DNA of 60,407 bases from Verrucomicrobiota bacterium (GCA_003402705.1 QQNF01000013.1:1-60407); one strand, 5' to 3'. Numbered from the stretch's first letter, positions 1 to 8,850 are shown. Translations and numbers: made by a program. Notes: generated from the letters alone by a model not told the origin.

Positions 1-120
<120 letters not shown>

Positions 121-124
121 GGGG

Positions 125-165
125 ACAAAAAAAGAGGGCACCGCTGCGTGGGTGCAGCGGTGCCC
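125..165 (-). terminator. Intrinsic terminator of the thioredoxin-fold gene
   Basis: A perfect 12-bp stem (GGGCACCGCTGC at 136-147 with GCAGCGGTGCCC at 154-165, 6-base loop) is followed on the minus strand by a T-rich tract, read on the plus strand as the A-run at 127-133. It lies 21 bases after the stop of the minus-strand gene at 187-1203. Confidence 0.85.
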
Positions 166-186
166 TTGGGAGAGAGAGTGGGGAGA

Positions 187-1203
187 TTACTTGCCCTTTT
201 TGGTGGGAGCTTCTTCCTTTTCTTCCTTTTCGGCAGGGGCGTCGGATTTTTCTTCCGGGGTTTCCTTCTGGGATTTTTCGACCTGAGCCTTCATTTCGAC
301 GATGCGTTCCTTGATGGCCTTGGCTTGGGTGGCGGTGTCGCTGTCAGGTTTGACGGCGACGACCTCGTCCATGAGTTTGTCGGCGGCTTCGAGGCGGTCT
401 GGTCCGTAGACCTGGAGACGCTGCATGAGCATCTGTTGTTTTTCTTCGCCTTCGAGTTTTTCGTCGGCGATGAACTTGTCGATACGGGCTTCGAATTCCT
501 TGAGTTTGCCGCTGGTGCCGAGGGCTTCGAGTTCCTTGTTGAGGGCTTCGGTTTTGCCGGCGGTGTCGCGCTTCTTCTTCAGGCCGAGGGAGTCGTCCTT
601 ATCGAGAGCGATGACCTCGTCGGTTTCTTCCTTGTAGAATTTGGTGACGACGTCGGCGTCGAGCTTTTCGAGAGCGGCGGCGATGAGTTTGGCTTTTTCG
701 AGGCCTTCAGCGGCTTTGGCTTTGGTGAAGGCGGCGTCGCGGTCGATGCGGACCTGGCGGAGTTCGTCGAGGTGTTTGAGGTAGGCGTCGGGGCCGCCTT
801 CCTGGTAACCGGTCTTGGCGTAAGGACGGCCCTTGGCGTCGGCGAGGACGATGGTGGGGAAGCCTTCGATGCCGAATTCTTCCTGGAGTTTGGCGTTCCG
901 TTCCTTGAGTTCCTTGGATTGTTCCTTCTGTTGTGGGAAGTCGAGTTCGACGAGGACGAAGTTTTTGGGGGCGGTGGATTTGAAGCCGTCCTTGGTGAAG
1001 ACTTCCTTCTGGAGTTTGATGCACCAGCCGCACCAGTCGGAGCCGGTGAAGTCGATGAGGAGGTCTTTGCCGTCTTTGGCGGCGGTTTCCTTGGCTTTGT
1101 CGAAATCTTCGGTCCAGCCTTCAGCGGCGCGGGTGGGAGCGGCGATGGAGAGGATGAGCGCGGGCACGGCGGCCGAGAGTGCGCGGAGCGAGAAGCGGTT
1201 CAT
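187..1203 (-). CDS. Exported thioredoxin-fold protein with long helical tail
   Basis: The product has 338 residues. It starts at an ATG followed by a signal peptide (MNRFSLRALSAAVPALILSI, cleavage near residue 27); the frame is open further upstream but without export-signal logic. Residues about 30-150 form a thioredoxin-like domain with the redox motif C58-G-W-C61 and a cis-Pro in the segment GIEGFPTIVL. Residues about 155-300 are charged and probably helical or coiled coil, and the end is a low-complexity Glu/Lys/Pro tail finishing in KKGK. The family is thioredoxin_7/DUF255-like periplasmic thiol proteins. Substrate is unknown; a disulfide reductase or isomerase role in the periplasm is inferred from the CxxC motif only. 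It is followed by a strong terminator. Confidence 0.85.
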   Translation of the reverse strand: MNRFSLRALSAAVPALILSIAAPTRAAEGWTEDFDKAKETAAKDGKDLLIDFTGSDWCGWCIKLQKEVFTKDGFKSTAPKNFVLVELDFPQQKEQSKELKERNAKLQEEFGIEGFPTIVLADAKGRPYAKTGYQEGGPDAYLKHLDELRQVRIDRDAAFTKAKAAEGLEKAKLIAAALEKLDADVVTKFYKEETDEVIALDKDDSLGLKKKRDTAGKTEALNKELEALGTSGKLKEFEARIDKFIADEKLEGEEKQQMLMQRLQVYGPDRLEAADKLMDEVVAVKPDSDTATQAKAIKERIVEMKAQVEKSQKETPEEKSDAPAEKEEKEEAPTKKGK

Positions 1204-1333
1204 GGGGTGAGGCGAATGGTATTTGGTTAGAGAGCGCGAGTGCGGGCGACGGGCCTGCGGGCGCGAGGGGAGGAGGATTCCTTTTCGGGCGGGGAGGGGC
1301 AACCGCGCATTCGGGAAATGGGAGGGGCGGGCG

Positions 1334-2755
1334 TCAGGGGGATTGGTGGAGGGCGTTGAGGAGGGAGATGGCGGCGTCGACGAGTTGTTCGCCGCTGCCT
1401 GGTTCGACGCGGGCGCTTTCTGCTTCGTAGGCTTTTTCGGCGTAGCTGCGGCGGTCGGGGACATAGCCGATGGAGCCGTTGGCGAGGGTGGTGATGATGG
1501 TGACTGGGAAGGGCGAGCGTTTTTTGAGGGCGAGGCCGAGTTCTGCGAAGACTTCGCCGGGGAGGGCGACCCATGCGATGTCGTGGCCGAGGGAGATGAC
1601 CTGGACCTCTGCGGGGATGGGTTGGCCGTTGAGTTGGGCGAGGTCGAGGATGCGGTTGGCGTGGACGAGATCGTTGAAGGAAGGAGGGGTGGAGCGTTTG
1701 CCGGAGACGGTGAGGGAGGCAAGTTCGGATTGTTCCGGGGAGACTGAGGGGACGGCGAGGGGGACGGAGGCGGAGCGGACCTTGAGAGGGAAGGGGGCGA
1801 TGGGGCGCGGGGATTTTTCGGCGCGGAAGAGAGAGGCGGCGATGAGGGTGGCGAGGCGGTTGGCTTCAGCGGGGCCTGACTGGGAGCGGTTCCAGTGGAC
1901 GTCGAGGTGGTTGAGATTGCCGCAGGTGCCGTTGCCGAAGAGCGTGATGGCGTTGCTGCCGTGATAGGCGGCGAGGAGACGTGAGAGGGCACCGGGGTAA
2001 TCGGCGGAGGCTTTGGAGCCGCCGACGGTGTCCGGGTGCATGGAGAAGTTGGCGTAGATGGCGAGGGCTGGGGCGAGAGTGCCGGGAGCGTGAGGGGGTT
2101 CGAAGAAGACCGCCTGGGATTGGGGGTCGGTGGGTCCGGTGGGGAGCATGACGGCTGGGTTGAGCTTGCCGGGGTTCCACGCGACCGAACCGTCTTTGAG
2201 ATAGAAGCGGCGGCAGAAAGTGGTGTCCGGGCAATCGCCGGAGACGGAGGAGATGGAGACGGGGGCGAGGGCTGCGGCGGCGTTGCGGACGGCGGCGGCG
2301 ATGAGGTTAGGGAGAGCGGCGAGGTATTTGCCGTGTGGGGAATCGGGTCCGGTGGCCGAGGCGTCGGGGGCGTCCGGCGTGCGGAGGAACCTGCCGGGGA
2401 CCGGGCCGGTGTGGGCGTGGGTGGCGGAGATCATGACGCTGGAACCGGGGAGGACGCCATCGGCGTCGATGCGGGCGCGGACGGCGTCGACGAGTGAGCG
2501 GGGTGCGTCGATGAGATCGAGCGTGACCATGGCGGCCATGGAAGTGCCGTCGTTGAGGACGAGGGCGGAGGCGTGGAGGTCGTCGAGGACCCCGTCGCAG
2601 GCGCGGAAGTGATAGTGTCCGGCCATGGCGGCTCCGAGGGGAGGAGTGATGACCGAGCGGGCGGCGCCGGCGCGGAATTCAGGGGCGGCGTTGGCGTTAG
2701 TGAGAAACGATAGGGTGGCGAGGAGCGAGAGGGTGGCGAGGGAGAGGCGGTGCAT
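1334..2755 (-). CDS. Neutral/alkaline ceramidase-like exported protein
   Basis: The product has 473 residues and begins with a signal peptide (cleavage near residues 22-24, after ANA). It matches the N-terminal domain of neutral/alkaline non-lysosomal ceramidases: ATHAHTGP at about 112-118 supplies the first His zinc ligands (H113, H115), NFSMHPD at about 236-242 supplies H240, and FGNGTCGNLNHLD follows at about 273-285. True ceramidases are roughly 650-700 residues and have a C-terminal immunoglobulin-like domain, which is absent here, as in many Verrucomicrobiota and Planctomycetes homologues. Amide hydrolysis of a sphingolipid-like or other substrate is possible, but the substrate cannot be read from sequence. 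The gene lies 20 bp downstream of the DNA ligase fusion and may share its transcript. Confidence 0.75.
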   Translation of the reverse strand: MHRLSLATLSLLATLSFLTNANAAPEFRAGAARSVITPPLGAAMAGHYHFRACDGVLDDLHASALVLNDGTSMAAMVTLDLIDAPRSLVDAVRARIDADGVLPGSSVMISATHAHTGPVPGRFLRTPDAPDASATGPDSPHGKYLAALPNLIAAAVRNAAAALAPVSISSVSGDCPDTTFCRRFYLKDGSVAWNPGKLNPAVMLPTGPTDPQSQAVFFEPPHAPGTLAPALAIYANFSMHPDTVGGSKASADYPGALSRLLAAYHGSNAITLFGNGTCGNLNHLDVHWNRSQSGPAEANRLATLIAASLFRAEKSPRPIAPFPLKVRSASVPLAVPSVSPEQSELASLTVSGKRSTPPSFNDLVHANRILDLAQLNGQPIPAEVQVISLGHDIAWVALPGEVFAELGLALKKRSPFPVTIITTLANGSIGYVPDRRSYAEKAYEAESARVEPGSGEQLVDAAISLLNALHQSP

Positions 2756-2775
2756 GGGAGAGGGGTGGGCTGGAA

Positions 2776-5487
2776 TCAGGTTAGTGGAGAGGAGAGGGAG
2801 GCGAGGCGTGCGGCTTCTGTGAGGGTGTCGATGTCGTCCGGGGATTTGTCGTGGCGGAGGGCGCGGATGCGTGGGAAGCGGAGGGCGAAGCCGCTGGGGT
2901 GGCGGCGGCTGGGGTTGATGGCGTCGAAGGAGACTTCGAGGACGGTGTCCGGGGTGACGGTGCGGGTGCGGCCGTCGGTGGTGATGGTGGTGCGGGAGAA
3001 GTGTTCGGTTAGGGATTCGAGTTCTGCGTCGGTGAGACCGGAGTAGGCTTTGCCGATGTTTTTGAGGGAACCGTCTGAGGGATCGCGGACGGCGAAGGTG
3101 AAGTCGCTGAGGAGGTGGCTGCGTTTACCGTGGCCTTGCTGGACGGCGGTGACGACGACGTCGAGGGAGAGCGGGGAGCGTTTGAGTTTGAGCCATGAGC
3201 GGCCGCGGCGGCCTGCGGAGTAGGGGCTTTCCGGGTCTTTGAGGATGAGGCCCTCGTTGCCGGCGCGGCGGGCGTCGAGGAAGGCGCGGTCGAGGTCGGT
3301 GGGGGAGGAGGCGAAGCGGACGGCGATGCGTTCGAAGCCCGTGGGGAGGTGGAGGGAGTCGAGGAGGAGACGGCGCTGCTGGAGCGGGAGGTGGATGAGG
3401 GAATTGCCGTTGAGCCAGAGGAGGTCGAAGAGGATGCAGCGGACGGGGATATCGGAGGTTAGGAAGAGGTCGGGGTCGCGGCGGCCGAGACGTTTCTGGA
3501 GGGCGGCGAAGTCGGCGTGGCCGGAGAGGCCTGGGGCGATGATTTCGCCGTCGGCGATGATCTGGTCAGGGAAGTTGGAGGCGGCGGCGATGAGTTCGGG
3601 GAATTCGCGGGAGATGTTGCGGAGGTCGCGGGAGAAGAGAGCGGCCAGGGTTGGGGTGACGTGGAGTTGGGTGCGGATGCCGTCGAATTTGTCTTCGAGC
3701 CAGAGGCCAGCGGGGTGGTTAGGAGCGGGGCGCTGATCCCATGCAGAGGACGTGGAGTCGACTGGGGAGGCGAGCATGGCCTTGACTGGTTGGAACGGGA
3801 CGAGGGAGGCTTCGTCGAGACGGCCGTCGCGGGCGAGGATGGCGGTGGCGCCGAGGTCGCCATTGAGCATGTGGGCGGAGCGGACGGCGTCGGGCGAGGA
3901 GTTGAAGGCGTTCGCGATGGCGTCTTCGAGGAGCCCTTCTTTGAGGCCGAGGCGGGTGTCGCCGGTGAGGATTTTGACGACGTACTGGGCTTCGCGCGGG
4001 GAGAGGGCGCGGAAGGCTTTGGTGAGGATGGCGAGTCGGGCGGAGGGTGAGGATGCTAGGCGGAGCTGGTCGAAGAGAGCCTGGACATCGGCGAGGGACC
4101 ATGGGCGTGGGGACGTGCGGCCGTCGAGGACGAGGAAGGCGGTGCGGCCGGCGTCGTTCTGGGCGCGGGAGATGGCGCGGTAGGCTGGGAGGGAGATGGC
4201 GGCGGCGTCGATTAGGGCCTGACGGATGAGGGCGGGGCCGGTTTGGAGATTGGAGAGCTGGGCGCGGGTGGCGGCGGGTTTGCCTGCGAGGAAGCGGATG
4301 CTGGTGGCGAGGGAGACGGCGTCGGCGGGGCGGTTGAGGAAAGGGGCGAGGAGAGAGGATTTGGCGGAGCGGCCGGGGGCGGCGGCGACGGCGTCGCAGA
4401 TGTCGGCGAAGGCGGAGAATTCGCTAGAGGGGGGAGGTGGGGAGGCGGGGGTGGCGGTGGCGGAAGTGTCAGGGTCGGGCTCCGAATTGGCGGGTGAGGC
4501 GAGGGAGAGTTCGAGTTGGTCCGAGCCGAGGAGGGACCATGCGTTCCAGCCGCGGGAGCGGAGGGCTGAGGCGAATTCTGCGGAGGGGCCGTGGGTGGTT
4601 AGGACGAGGGAGGGTTGGACGAGATCGACGAGGTGGAGGAGGTCGGGCCAGTCGGCGTGATCGCTGAGGGGGAAGGCGTCGTCGGATTGGTACTGGAAGC
4701 GGGCGCTGGAGTTGAGGGCCCAGCCGCTGACCATGGCGGAGACGAGGCGCTGGCGTTTGCGGAGGGATTGCTGACGGGAGGCGGACGGGGGGATGATGAG
4801 GACGCGGCCGGAGGTTTCCGGGGAGATGGTTTCCCATGGTGGGAGGGGCCAGCCGAGGTCCTCGTAGGAGCGGTTCATGGCGGCGACGGAGGAGTGGACG
4901 GCGACGGGGAGGAGACCGCCGAGGAGCATCTGGAGTTCCTGGGCTTTGCCGAGCGAGTAGGCGAGGAGGACTGGGGTTTGGCCGGATTCGAGGGCGTGGC
5001 GGCACCAGTCGATGATGGCGGCGCGGGTGTGGTCGAAGGGAGGGAAGACGTAATGGGGTTGGCCGAACGTGCATTCCATGATGAGTGAGTCGGCGGGGAT
5101 GGGCTTGGCGGCTTCGGCGCTGAGGCCGGCGCGGAGTTTGAAGTCGCCGGTGTAGAGGAGGGACGCGCCGTCGGAGAGACGGGTGACGTGGACCATGGCG
5201 CTGCCGAGGACGTGACCTGCGGGGGTGAGGAAGAAGCGGTGGCCGGCGTGTTCCCATGGTTGGTCCCATGGGAGAGCGATGATGTTGCCTGTGTAGTTGA
5301 AGCGGTCGCGGAGGAGACGGGCGGTGGGTTCCGAGCAGATGGTGGTGGAGTGGCGGGCGACGTGGTCGCTATGGGCGTGGGTGATGAAGGAGAAGGGGAC
5401 GGAGCGGTGGGCGTCGAGCCAGACGCCGGGTTCTGGGAGGAGGATGCCGGTGCGGCTGGCGGAGACGGCGACAGGAGATGCGGACAT
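2776..5487 (-). CDS. Fused MBL-fold DNA exonuclease and ATP-dependent DNA ligase
   Basis: The product has 903 residues. Residues 1 to about 330 form a metallo-beta-lactamase/beta-CASP nuclease of the ligase-associated DNA exonuclease family, with the metal motif H37-A-H39-S-D41-H42, the segment TPAGHVLGSAM at about 88-98 and LSDHADW at about 274-280. An acidic, Ser/Pro-rich linker at about 330-355 leads to an ATP-dependent DNA ligase: adenylation Lys in EDK600FDGIR, motif III DGEIIA at 647-652, motif IV EGLILKDP at 745-752, motif V LKLKR at 766-770, then an OB-fold. In most bacteria these are two separate genes beside an Lhr-type helicase and a phosphoesterase; here they are one polypeptide and neither other partner is in the window. 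The role is repair of DNA breaks or gaps in the cytoplasm. The start is the first Met before the MBL fold. Confidence 0.92.
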   Translation of the reverse strand: MSASPVAVSASRTGILLPEPGVWLDAHRSVPFSFITHAHSDHVARHSTTICSEPTARLLRDRFNYTGNIIALPWDQPWEHAGHRFFLTPAGHVLGSAMVHVTRLSDGASLLYTGDFKLRAGLSAEAAKPIPADSLIMECTFGQPHYVFPPFDHTRAAIIDWCRHALESGQTPVLLAYSLGKAQELQMLLGGLLPVAVHSSVAAMNRSYEDLGWPLPPWETISPETSGRVLIIPPSASRQQSLRKRQRLVSAMVSGWALNSSARFQYQSDDAFPLSDHADWPDLLHLVDLVQPSLVLTTHGPSAEFASALRSRGWNAWSLLGSDQLELSLASPANSEPDPDTSATATPASPPPPSSEFSAFADICDAVAAAPGRSAKSSLLAPFLNRPADAVSLATSIRFLAGKPAATRAQLSNLQTGPALIRQALIDAAAISLPAYRAISRAQNDAGRTAFLVLDGRTSPRPWSLADVQALFDQLRLASSPSARLAILTKAFRALSPREAQYVVKILTGDTRLGLKEGLLEDAIANAFNSSPDAVRSAHMLNGDLGATAILARDGRLDEASLVPFQPVKAMLASPVDSTSSAWDQRPAPNHPAGLWLEDKFDGIRTQLHVTPTLAALFSRDLRNISREFPELIAAASNFPDQIIADGEIIAPGLSGHADFAALQKRLGRRDPDLFLTSDIPVRCILFDLLWLNGNSLIHLPLQQRRLLLDSLHLPTGFERIAVRFASSPTDLDRAFLDARRAGNEGLILKDPESPYSAGRRGRSWLKLKRSPLSLDVVVTAVQQGHGKRSHLLSDFTFAVRDPSDGSLKNIGKAYSGLTDAELESLTEHFSRTTITTDGRTRTVTPDTVLEVSFDAINPSRRHPSGFALRFPRIRALRHDKSPDDIDTLTEAARLASLSSPLT

Positions 5488-5539
5488 GGTGTGGGACTAC
5501 GCTTGCCGAATGGGAGGAAGGAGGCAATGCAGGGAGAAG

Positions 5540-5818
5540 ATGAGTGACATTGAGAAAACAGGAGAGGATGCCGTGATGGAAGTGGGGACGCAGCCGATTG
5601 ATGCGTTTCTGACCGGGCATGAGGTGAACAACCATGCGATTGTGGCGGCGGCGCACGGGAGTGGGCTGACGCACAAAGTGCTGCAGAAGGCGCGGAAGGG
5701 CCGAGCGCTGACGGTGCGGGCGCAGAAGAAGGTGCTGGCGGCGGTGGCGGCGCACTGCAAGGGTGCGGGGTTGCCGGAGCCTGCGATGGCGGACCTGTTC
5801 AATTACCGCGGCCGCTGA
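5540..5818 (+). CDS. Small helix-turn-helix-like protein, function unknown
   Basis: The product has 92 residues, mostly charged and helical. The central part (QPIDAFLTGHEVNNHAIVAA, then LTHKVLQKARKGRALT) resembles a small conserved Verrucomicrobiota family with a helix-turn-helix-like core; the basic KARKGR stretch could contact nucleic acid. The start at 5540 is preceded by AGGGAGA, a plausible ribosome site; a shorter form from 5576 is possible. It is divergent from the ligase fusion, with 52 bp between the two starts, so the two could share control. No biochemical function is assigned. Confidence 0.65.
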   Translation: MSDIEKTGEDAVMEVGTQPIDAFLTGHEVNNHAIVAAAHGSGLTHKVLQKARKGRALTVRAQKKVLAAVAAHCKGAGLPEPAMADLFNYRGR

Positions 5819-5833
5819 GAGGCGGGGCGGGCG

Positions 5834-7093
5834 TCAGGGTTTTCTTGGGTTGAACGGGATGCCGGGTCTGGTGCCGGGCGGGAGTTGTCTGACTGGGCCG
5901 GTGGCGGGCGGCGTGGTTTTTTCGGGTGCCGGGTTGGGAGCGGGCGGGGCTGCGGGGATTTCGGAGGTGCCGCCGAAGGGGTCATCGGGCGGGGAACCTT
6001 GCTTGGTGCCCGGTTTGGGAGTGGCGGCTGGGGCGGCAGTTGGGTCGGTGGGGTCGGCTGTCTCGGTTGGATCCGTCAGGCCGGCGGGTTTGGTGCCTTG
6101 GGCGGCTGGTTTGGCGGCCTCGGGGTCTTGTCCGGCGAGGATCGTGCGGAGTTCGGTGATCCACTGGGGAGCGTCGCGGTGGGCCATGTTGGTTTTGATG
6201 TGGGCGAGCATGGAGGCTCCTGCGCCTTCCTGCTGGCCGAGGGAGAACATTTCGCGCATCTGGCCCCACTTGAGCTGAGGGAGACGTTCTGCGGTGAAGC
6301 GTTCGGTGGCTTCGCGGAAGCCGGCGGTGGCGGCGGCTTCGGATTCCTGGGAGATGCGGCGGGTCCATGCCTGCATGAGGCTGGAGGCCATTTTATTGCG
6401 GCGGTAGTAGGGGAAGACGAGGGTTTCGTAGATGCCGCCGATATCGCCTGGGTTGTGGGTGGCTCCCCCTTCTTTGCGGCCGACGGTGATGTCGAGTTTG
6501 TAGCGCCTGCCGAAGACACTGTTCACGACATCGCCTCCGAGGTTGCTTTTGCCGTCGGTTTTCTTGAGGTGAGCGAGGACGGAGTCGATGTAATTGACGG
6601 CGGCGGCGACGACTTCGGCGCGGGCGGATTCGGTGCGGGCGTTGGCGTCCATGACGACGATGGTGAGCCACTGGACCTGCATCTGGAGGACGGATTCGCG
6701 TTCGTTGCTGGTGGATTTGGTCTGGTTGCGTTTCCAATCGGAGAATTCGGTGGCGGTGCGGCCGGCCTCGTCGAATTCGATGACCTTGGTGCAGTCGAGC
6801 CAGAGATTGAAGGCCTTGTCGGCGGAGGAACCGGCGTCGCGGAGGTCGCGGATGATGCCTGAGTTGTAGCCGTATTTTTTTTCCTCCATGGTTTTGGAGA
6901 CATCCTCGAGCTGGGCGAGGAGTTTGGCGGCGGCGGCTTCGTCGAGGGGCGTGGGGGTGGGGGCGGGTTGGGCGGCGGGGGCTGGGGCGGTGTTGCGCGG
7001 GGGGAGTTGGGCGTGAGCGGAGACGACGCCGAGGGTGAGGGCGGCGGCGGCGAGGCGGGCGCGGGAGGGGAGGGCGAGAGAACGGGAACGCAT
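5834..7093 (-). CDS. Exported hypothetical protein with Pro/Thr-rich C-tail
   Basis: The product has 419 residues. I place the start at 7093 because it gives a proper signal peptide (MRSRSLALPSRARLAAAALT, cleavage after AHA near residue 28); the open frame continues upstream without support. After a Pro/Ala linker, residues about 50-330 are soluble and largely helical, with many Lys, Glu and Arg. The last 80-90 residues are low-complexity Pro, Ala, Thr and Asp. No catalytic motif or known domain was recognised. It converges with the small gene at 5540-5818, with only 15 bp between the stops. Confidence 0.7.
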   Translation of the reverse strand: MRSRSLALPSRARLAAAALTLGVVSAHAQLPPRNTAPAPAAQPAPTPTPLDEAAAAKLLAQLEDVSKTMEEKKYGYNSGIIRDLRDAGSSADKAFNLWLDCTKVIEFDEAGRTATEFSDWKRNQTKSTSNERESVLQMQVQWLTIVVMDANARTESARAEVVAAAVNYIDSVLAHLKKTDGKSNLGGDVVNSVFGRRYKLDITVGRKEGGATHNPGDIGGIYETLVFPYYRRNKMASSLMQAWTRRISQESEAAATAGFREATERFTAERLPQLKWGQMREMFSLGQQEGAGASMLAHIKTNMAHRDAPQWITELRTILAGQDPEAAKPAAQGTKPAGLTDPTETADPTDPTAAPAATPKPGTKQGSPPDDPFGGTSEIPAAPPAPNPAPEKTTPPATGPVRQLPPGTRPGIPFNPRKP

Positions 7094-7170
7094 GGCTGAA
7101 GGGAAACTACCGGGGGAGGAGGGATGTGACAAGTCCGGGGCAACTATTTTCGGGGTGGGCAAAATGGCGA

Positions 7171-7199
7171 TTGGCAGGAGGCGGGGGCGTGCGTAGTTC
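7171..7199 (+). promoter_or_regulatory. Candidate sigma-70 promoter of the ylbF-like gene
   Basis: TTGGCA (7171-7176), a 17-bp spacer and TAGTTC (7194-7199) form a reasonable -35/-10 pair. The ATG lies only 7 bases after the -10 box, so the transcript would have almost no leader. Confidence 0.45.
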
Positions 7200-7206
7200 G
7201 GGGACT

Positions 7207-7644
7207 ATGCTAATCATCGGTGCTGACGACGACGTGAAGCCGAGGCTCGACCTCGGCGAGAAGATCCGTGAACTTTGTGAAGCCCTGCTGCAGGACGAGA
7301 GCGTGATTGACGCCCGGAATCGTGTGGAGCGCTTTTTGCAGAATCCGGAGGCGACTCGCGGGTACGCGGCGCTGGCGAACATGGGGGAGAGCCTCCATCA
7401 GAAGCAGAGCGCTGGTGAAGAGATCAGTGAGGAGGAAGCGGACACGTTTGAGAATCTGCGCCGTGAGGTGCTGGGTGACCGTGCGGTCCAGGATTTTGCG
7501 GAGGCGCGCAATGTGCTTCAGGAGATTGAAGGAATGGTGTCGGCGTATGTCGGCCGGACGCTGGAGCTGGGTCGGGTTCCTGAGGAATCGGAATTTGCCG
7601 CTCAGAGCGGGGGAAGTTGCGGTACGGGCTGCGGGTGCCACTGA
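7207..7644 (+). CDS. YlbF/YmcA-family protein with Cys-rich tail
   Basis: The product has 145 residues. Residues about 10-125 are helical and fit the Com_YlbF fold (segments LCEALLQDESVIDARNRVER and FAEARNVLQEIEGMVSAYVG). In Bacillus, YlbF, YmcA and YaaT form a complex that carries iron-sulfur clusters and affects mRNA maturation and phosphorelay signalling. Here the C-terminus ends in GGSCGTGCGCH, giving three Cys and a His in the last eight residues, a likely metal or Fe-S ligand set. The start at 7207 sits just after a candidate promoter, and the gene is followed by a strong terminator, so it is probably monocistronic. The partner genes are not in the window. Confidence 0.85.
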   Translation: MLIIGADDDVKPRLDLGEKIRELCEALLQDESVIDARNRVERFLQNPEATRGYAALANMGESLHQKQSAGEEISEEEADTFENLRREVLGDRAVQDFAEARNVLQEIEGMVSAYVGRTLELGRVPEESEFAAQSGGSCGTGCGCH

Positions 7645-7673
7645 GGCGGAGGATTGTTGATTTAAAATGCAAG

Positions 7674-7710
7674 CAGGCAGCGGGAGAGATCCTGCTGCCT
7701 GTTTTGTTTT
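7674..7710 (+). terminator. Intrinsic terminator after the ylbF-like gene
   Basis: CAGGCAGC (7674-7681) pairs with GCTGCCTG (7694-7701) and is followed by TTTTGTTTT (7702-7710). It lies 30 bases after the stop. Confidence 0.9.
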
Positions 7711-7742
7711 GGGGGGGGAGGGTTGATGGGGGCGAAGGGCCG

Positions 7743-7861
7743 CCGCCCCTGCTGGGGCGGTGATCTATTGGTGTGTTAGACCGGTGGCTGACGCCACCGG
7801 CTAAGCTCCGTCAAGCCTTCGGCTTGGGGTCGCACAGGGCGCGGGAGAGGCGCGGAGGGGA
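7743..7861. repeat. Cluster of three short palindromes, left flank of unknown gene
   Basis: Three perfect hairpins lie in a row: CCGCCCC-tgct-GGGGCGG (7743-7760), CCGGTGGC-tgac-GCCACCGG (7781-7800) and CAAGCC-ttc-GGCTTG (7812-7826). The motif GAGGCGCGGAGGGGA follows at 7847-7861 and recurs at 8993-9007. They resemble the intergenic REP-like palindromes of PVC genomes. The 339-bp gap 7645-7983 holds these, the terminator at 7674-7710 and no other gene I can support. Confidence 0.7.
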
Positions 7862-7983
7862 GGGCGCTTTACAGGTGATCCTGCCTCGAGTATTTGAGGT
7901 GAGGTGAGGGCTTCACCATCCGACAGAGTGACTTACTACATAGACATCTTTTTTTAGAAAATGCTGGGGACTGCCGGGGCACG

Positions 7984-8850
7984 TTGGCATCGCAGTGTGC
8001 AGTGATAACTGATGCCGGTCTGTTTGGGAGGCTGCACGGCATCCTTAATCGTTATCTTCGGCCTTCTTTCTGCGGCGAGCGATATCACTCCATCGCCATT
8101 GATGAGTCAGCACCTGAACTTCAGCAGGCGCTGCGTCTATTGTCGGAGGTGGGTTTGGAGCCGGTGTTTCAGGGCTTCCTGACGCCTGAGCAACGGGGGA
8201 AATTCTTCCCGATCCGTCGTGAGCGTGTGCCGTTTCCGCTCGACGGCTCCGAGTGGTTGCAGGTAATGTGCATGAACGCCAATCGAGGTGGTGTGGTGCG
8301 GTCGCTTCAGGGTAAACAACTGGTGGCTTCGTGCACCAAGGAAGAAGCCCGCCGGAAAGGTCATTGCCTTGACCTGACTCACCACGTGTTTGCGGTGACT
8401 GAGGAGTTTAAGCTGGCATTTGAAGCAGCGGGGTTGGTTGGTGCTGAATTCCACCCGCTGATTTATGACCCGCCGGCACCGAACTGTAAGCGCACGTTCT
8501 GGATGGATGCGACGGTGACAGCTCCATGGTCACCGTGGTTGCGGCGGATTCAACAGCTTGATGGCTCCGATGACATGGCAGGGACGGAGTTGGGACATAC
8601 CAACGAGCCGTTAGTAGGACATACGGGCAATGCGGATTTTGACGACCAAGGTTACTTTGGTCCTGGCATCGCTTACCGGAGGGCTGATCTTGAGGGATTT
8701 GAGGGAGTGGATTTCATGCGTCAGCCTGAATGGACGGTTGTGCACAATGGAGTGTGGCGCTCCGTGCATATCGTCAGCCAGCGGTTTCGGGCGTGGGCGA
8801 AGAAGTTCGGGTTTCGATTTGTGATGAATGGCGTGCAGTTGATTGATTGA
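7984..8850 (+). CDS. Hypothetical protein bracketed by repeats
   Basis: The product has 288 residues with a TTG start. The frame is open back to 7903 without ATG, GTG or TTG, and GTG at 8002 is an alternative start, so the 5' end is uncertain and could be truncated. It is a soluble protein without signal peptide or membrane segment. It has scattered Cys and many aromatic residues, with segments such as YHSIAIDESAPELQQAL near the N-terminus and FRAWAKKFGFRFVMNGVQL at the end. It loosely recalls the myxobacterial double-CxxCG and Imm11-like immunity proteins, but the CxxCG motifs are absent and I make no assignment. Base use is less G-biased than in the neighbours and palindromic repeats flank it on both sides, suggesting acquisition. 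Confidence 0.6.
   Translation: MASQCAVITDAGLFGRLHGILNRYLRPSFCGERYHSIAIDESAPELQQALRLLSEVGLEPVFQGFLTPEQRGKFFPIRRERVPFPLDGSEWLQVMCMNANRGGVVRSLQGKQLVASCTKEEARRKGHCLDLTHHVFAVTEEFKLAFEAAGLVGAEFHPLIYDPPAPNCKRTFWMDATVTAPWSPWLRRIQQLDGSDDMAGTELGHTNEPLVGHTGNADFDDQGYFGPGIAYRRADLEGFEGVDFMRQPEWTVVHNGVWRSVHIVSQRFRAWAKKFGFRFVMNGVQLID

Noticed and set aside
187..1992. Extended 601-residue version of the thioredoxin-fold protein
   Set aside because: The extra N-terminal part is antisense-like Ser/Pro sequence overlapping the ceramidase-like gene; the internal Met at 1203 begins a proper signal peptide.
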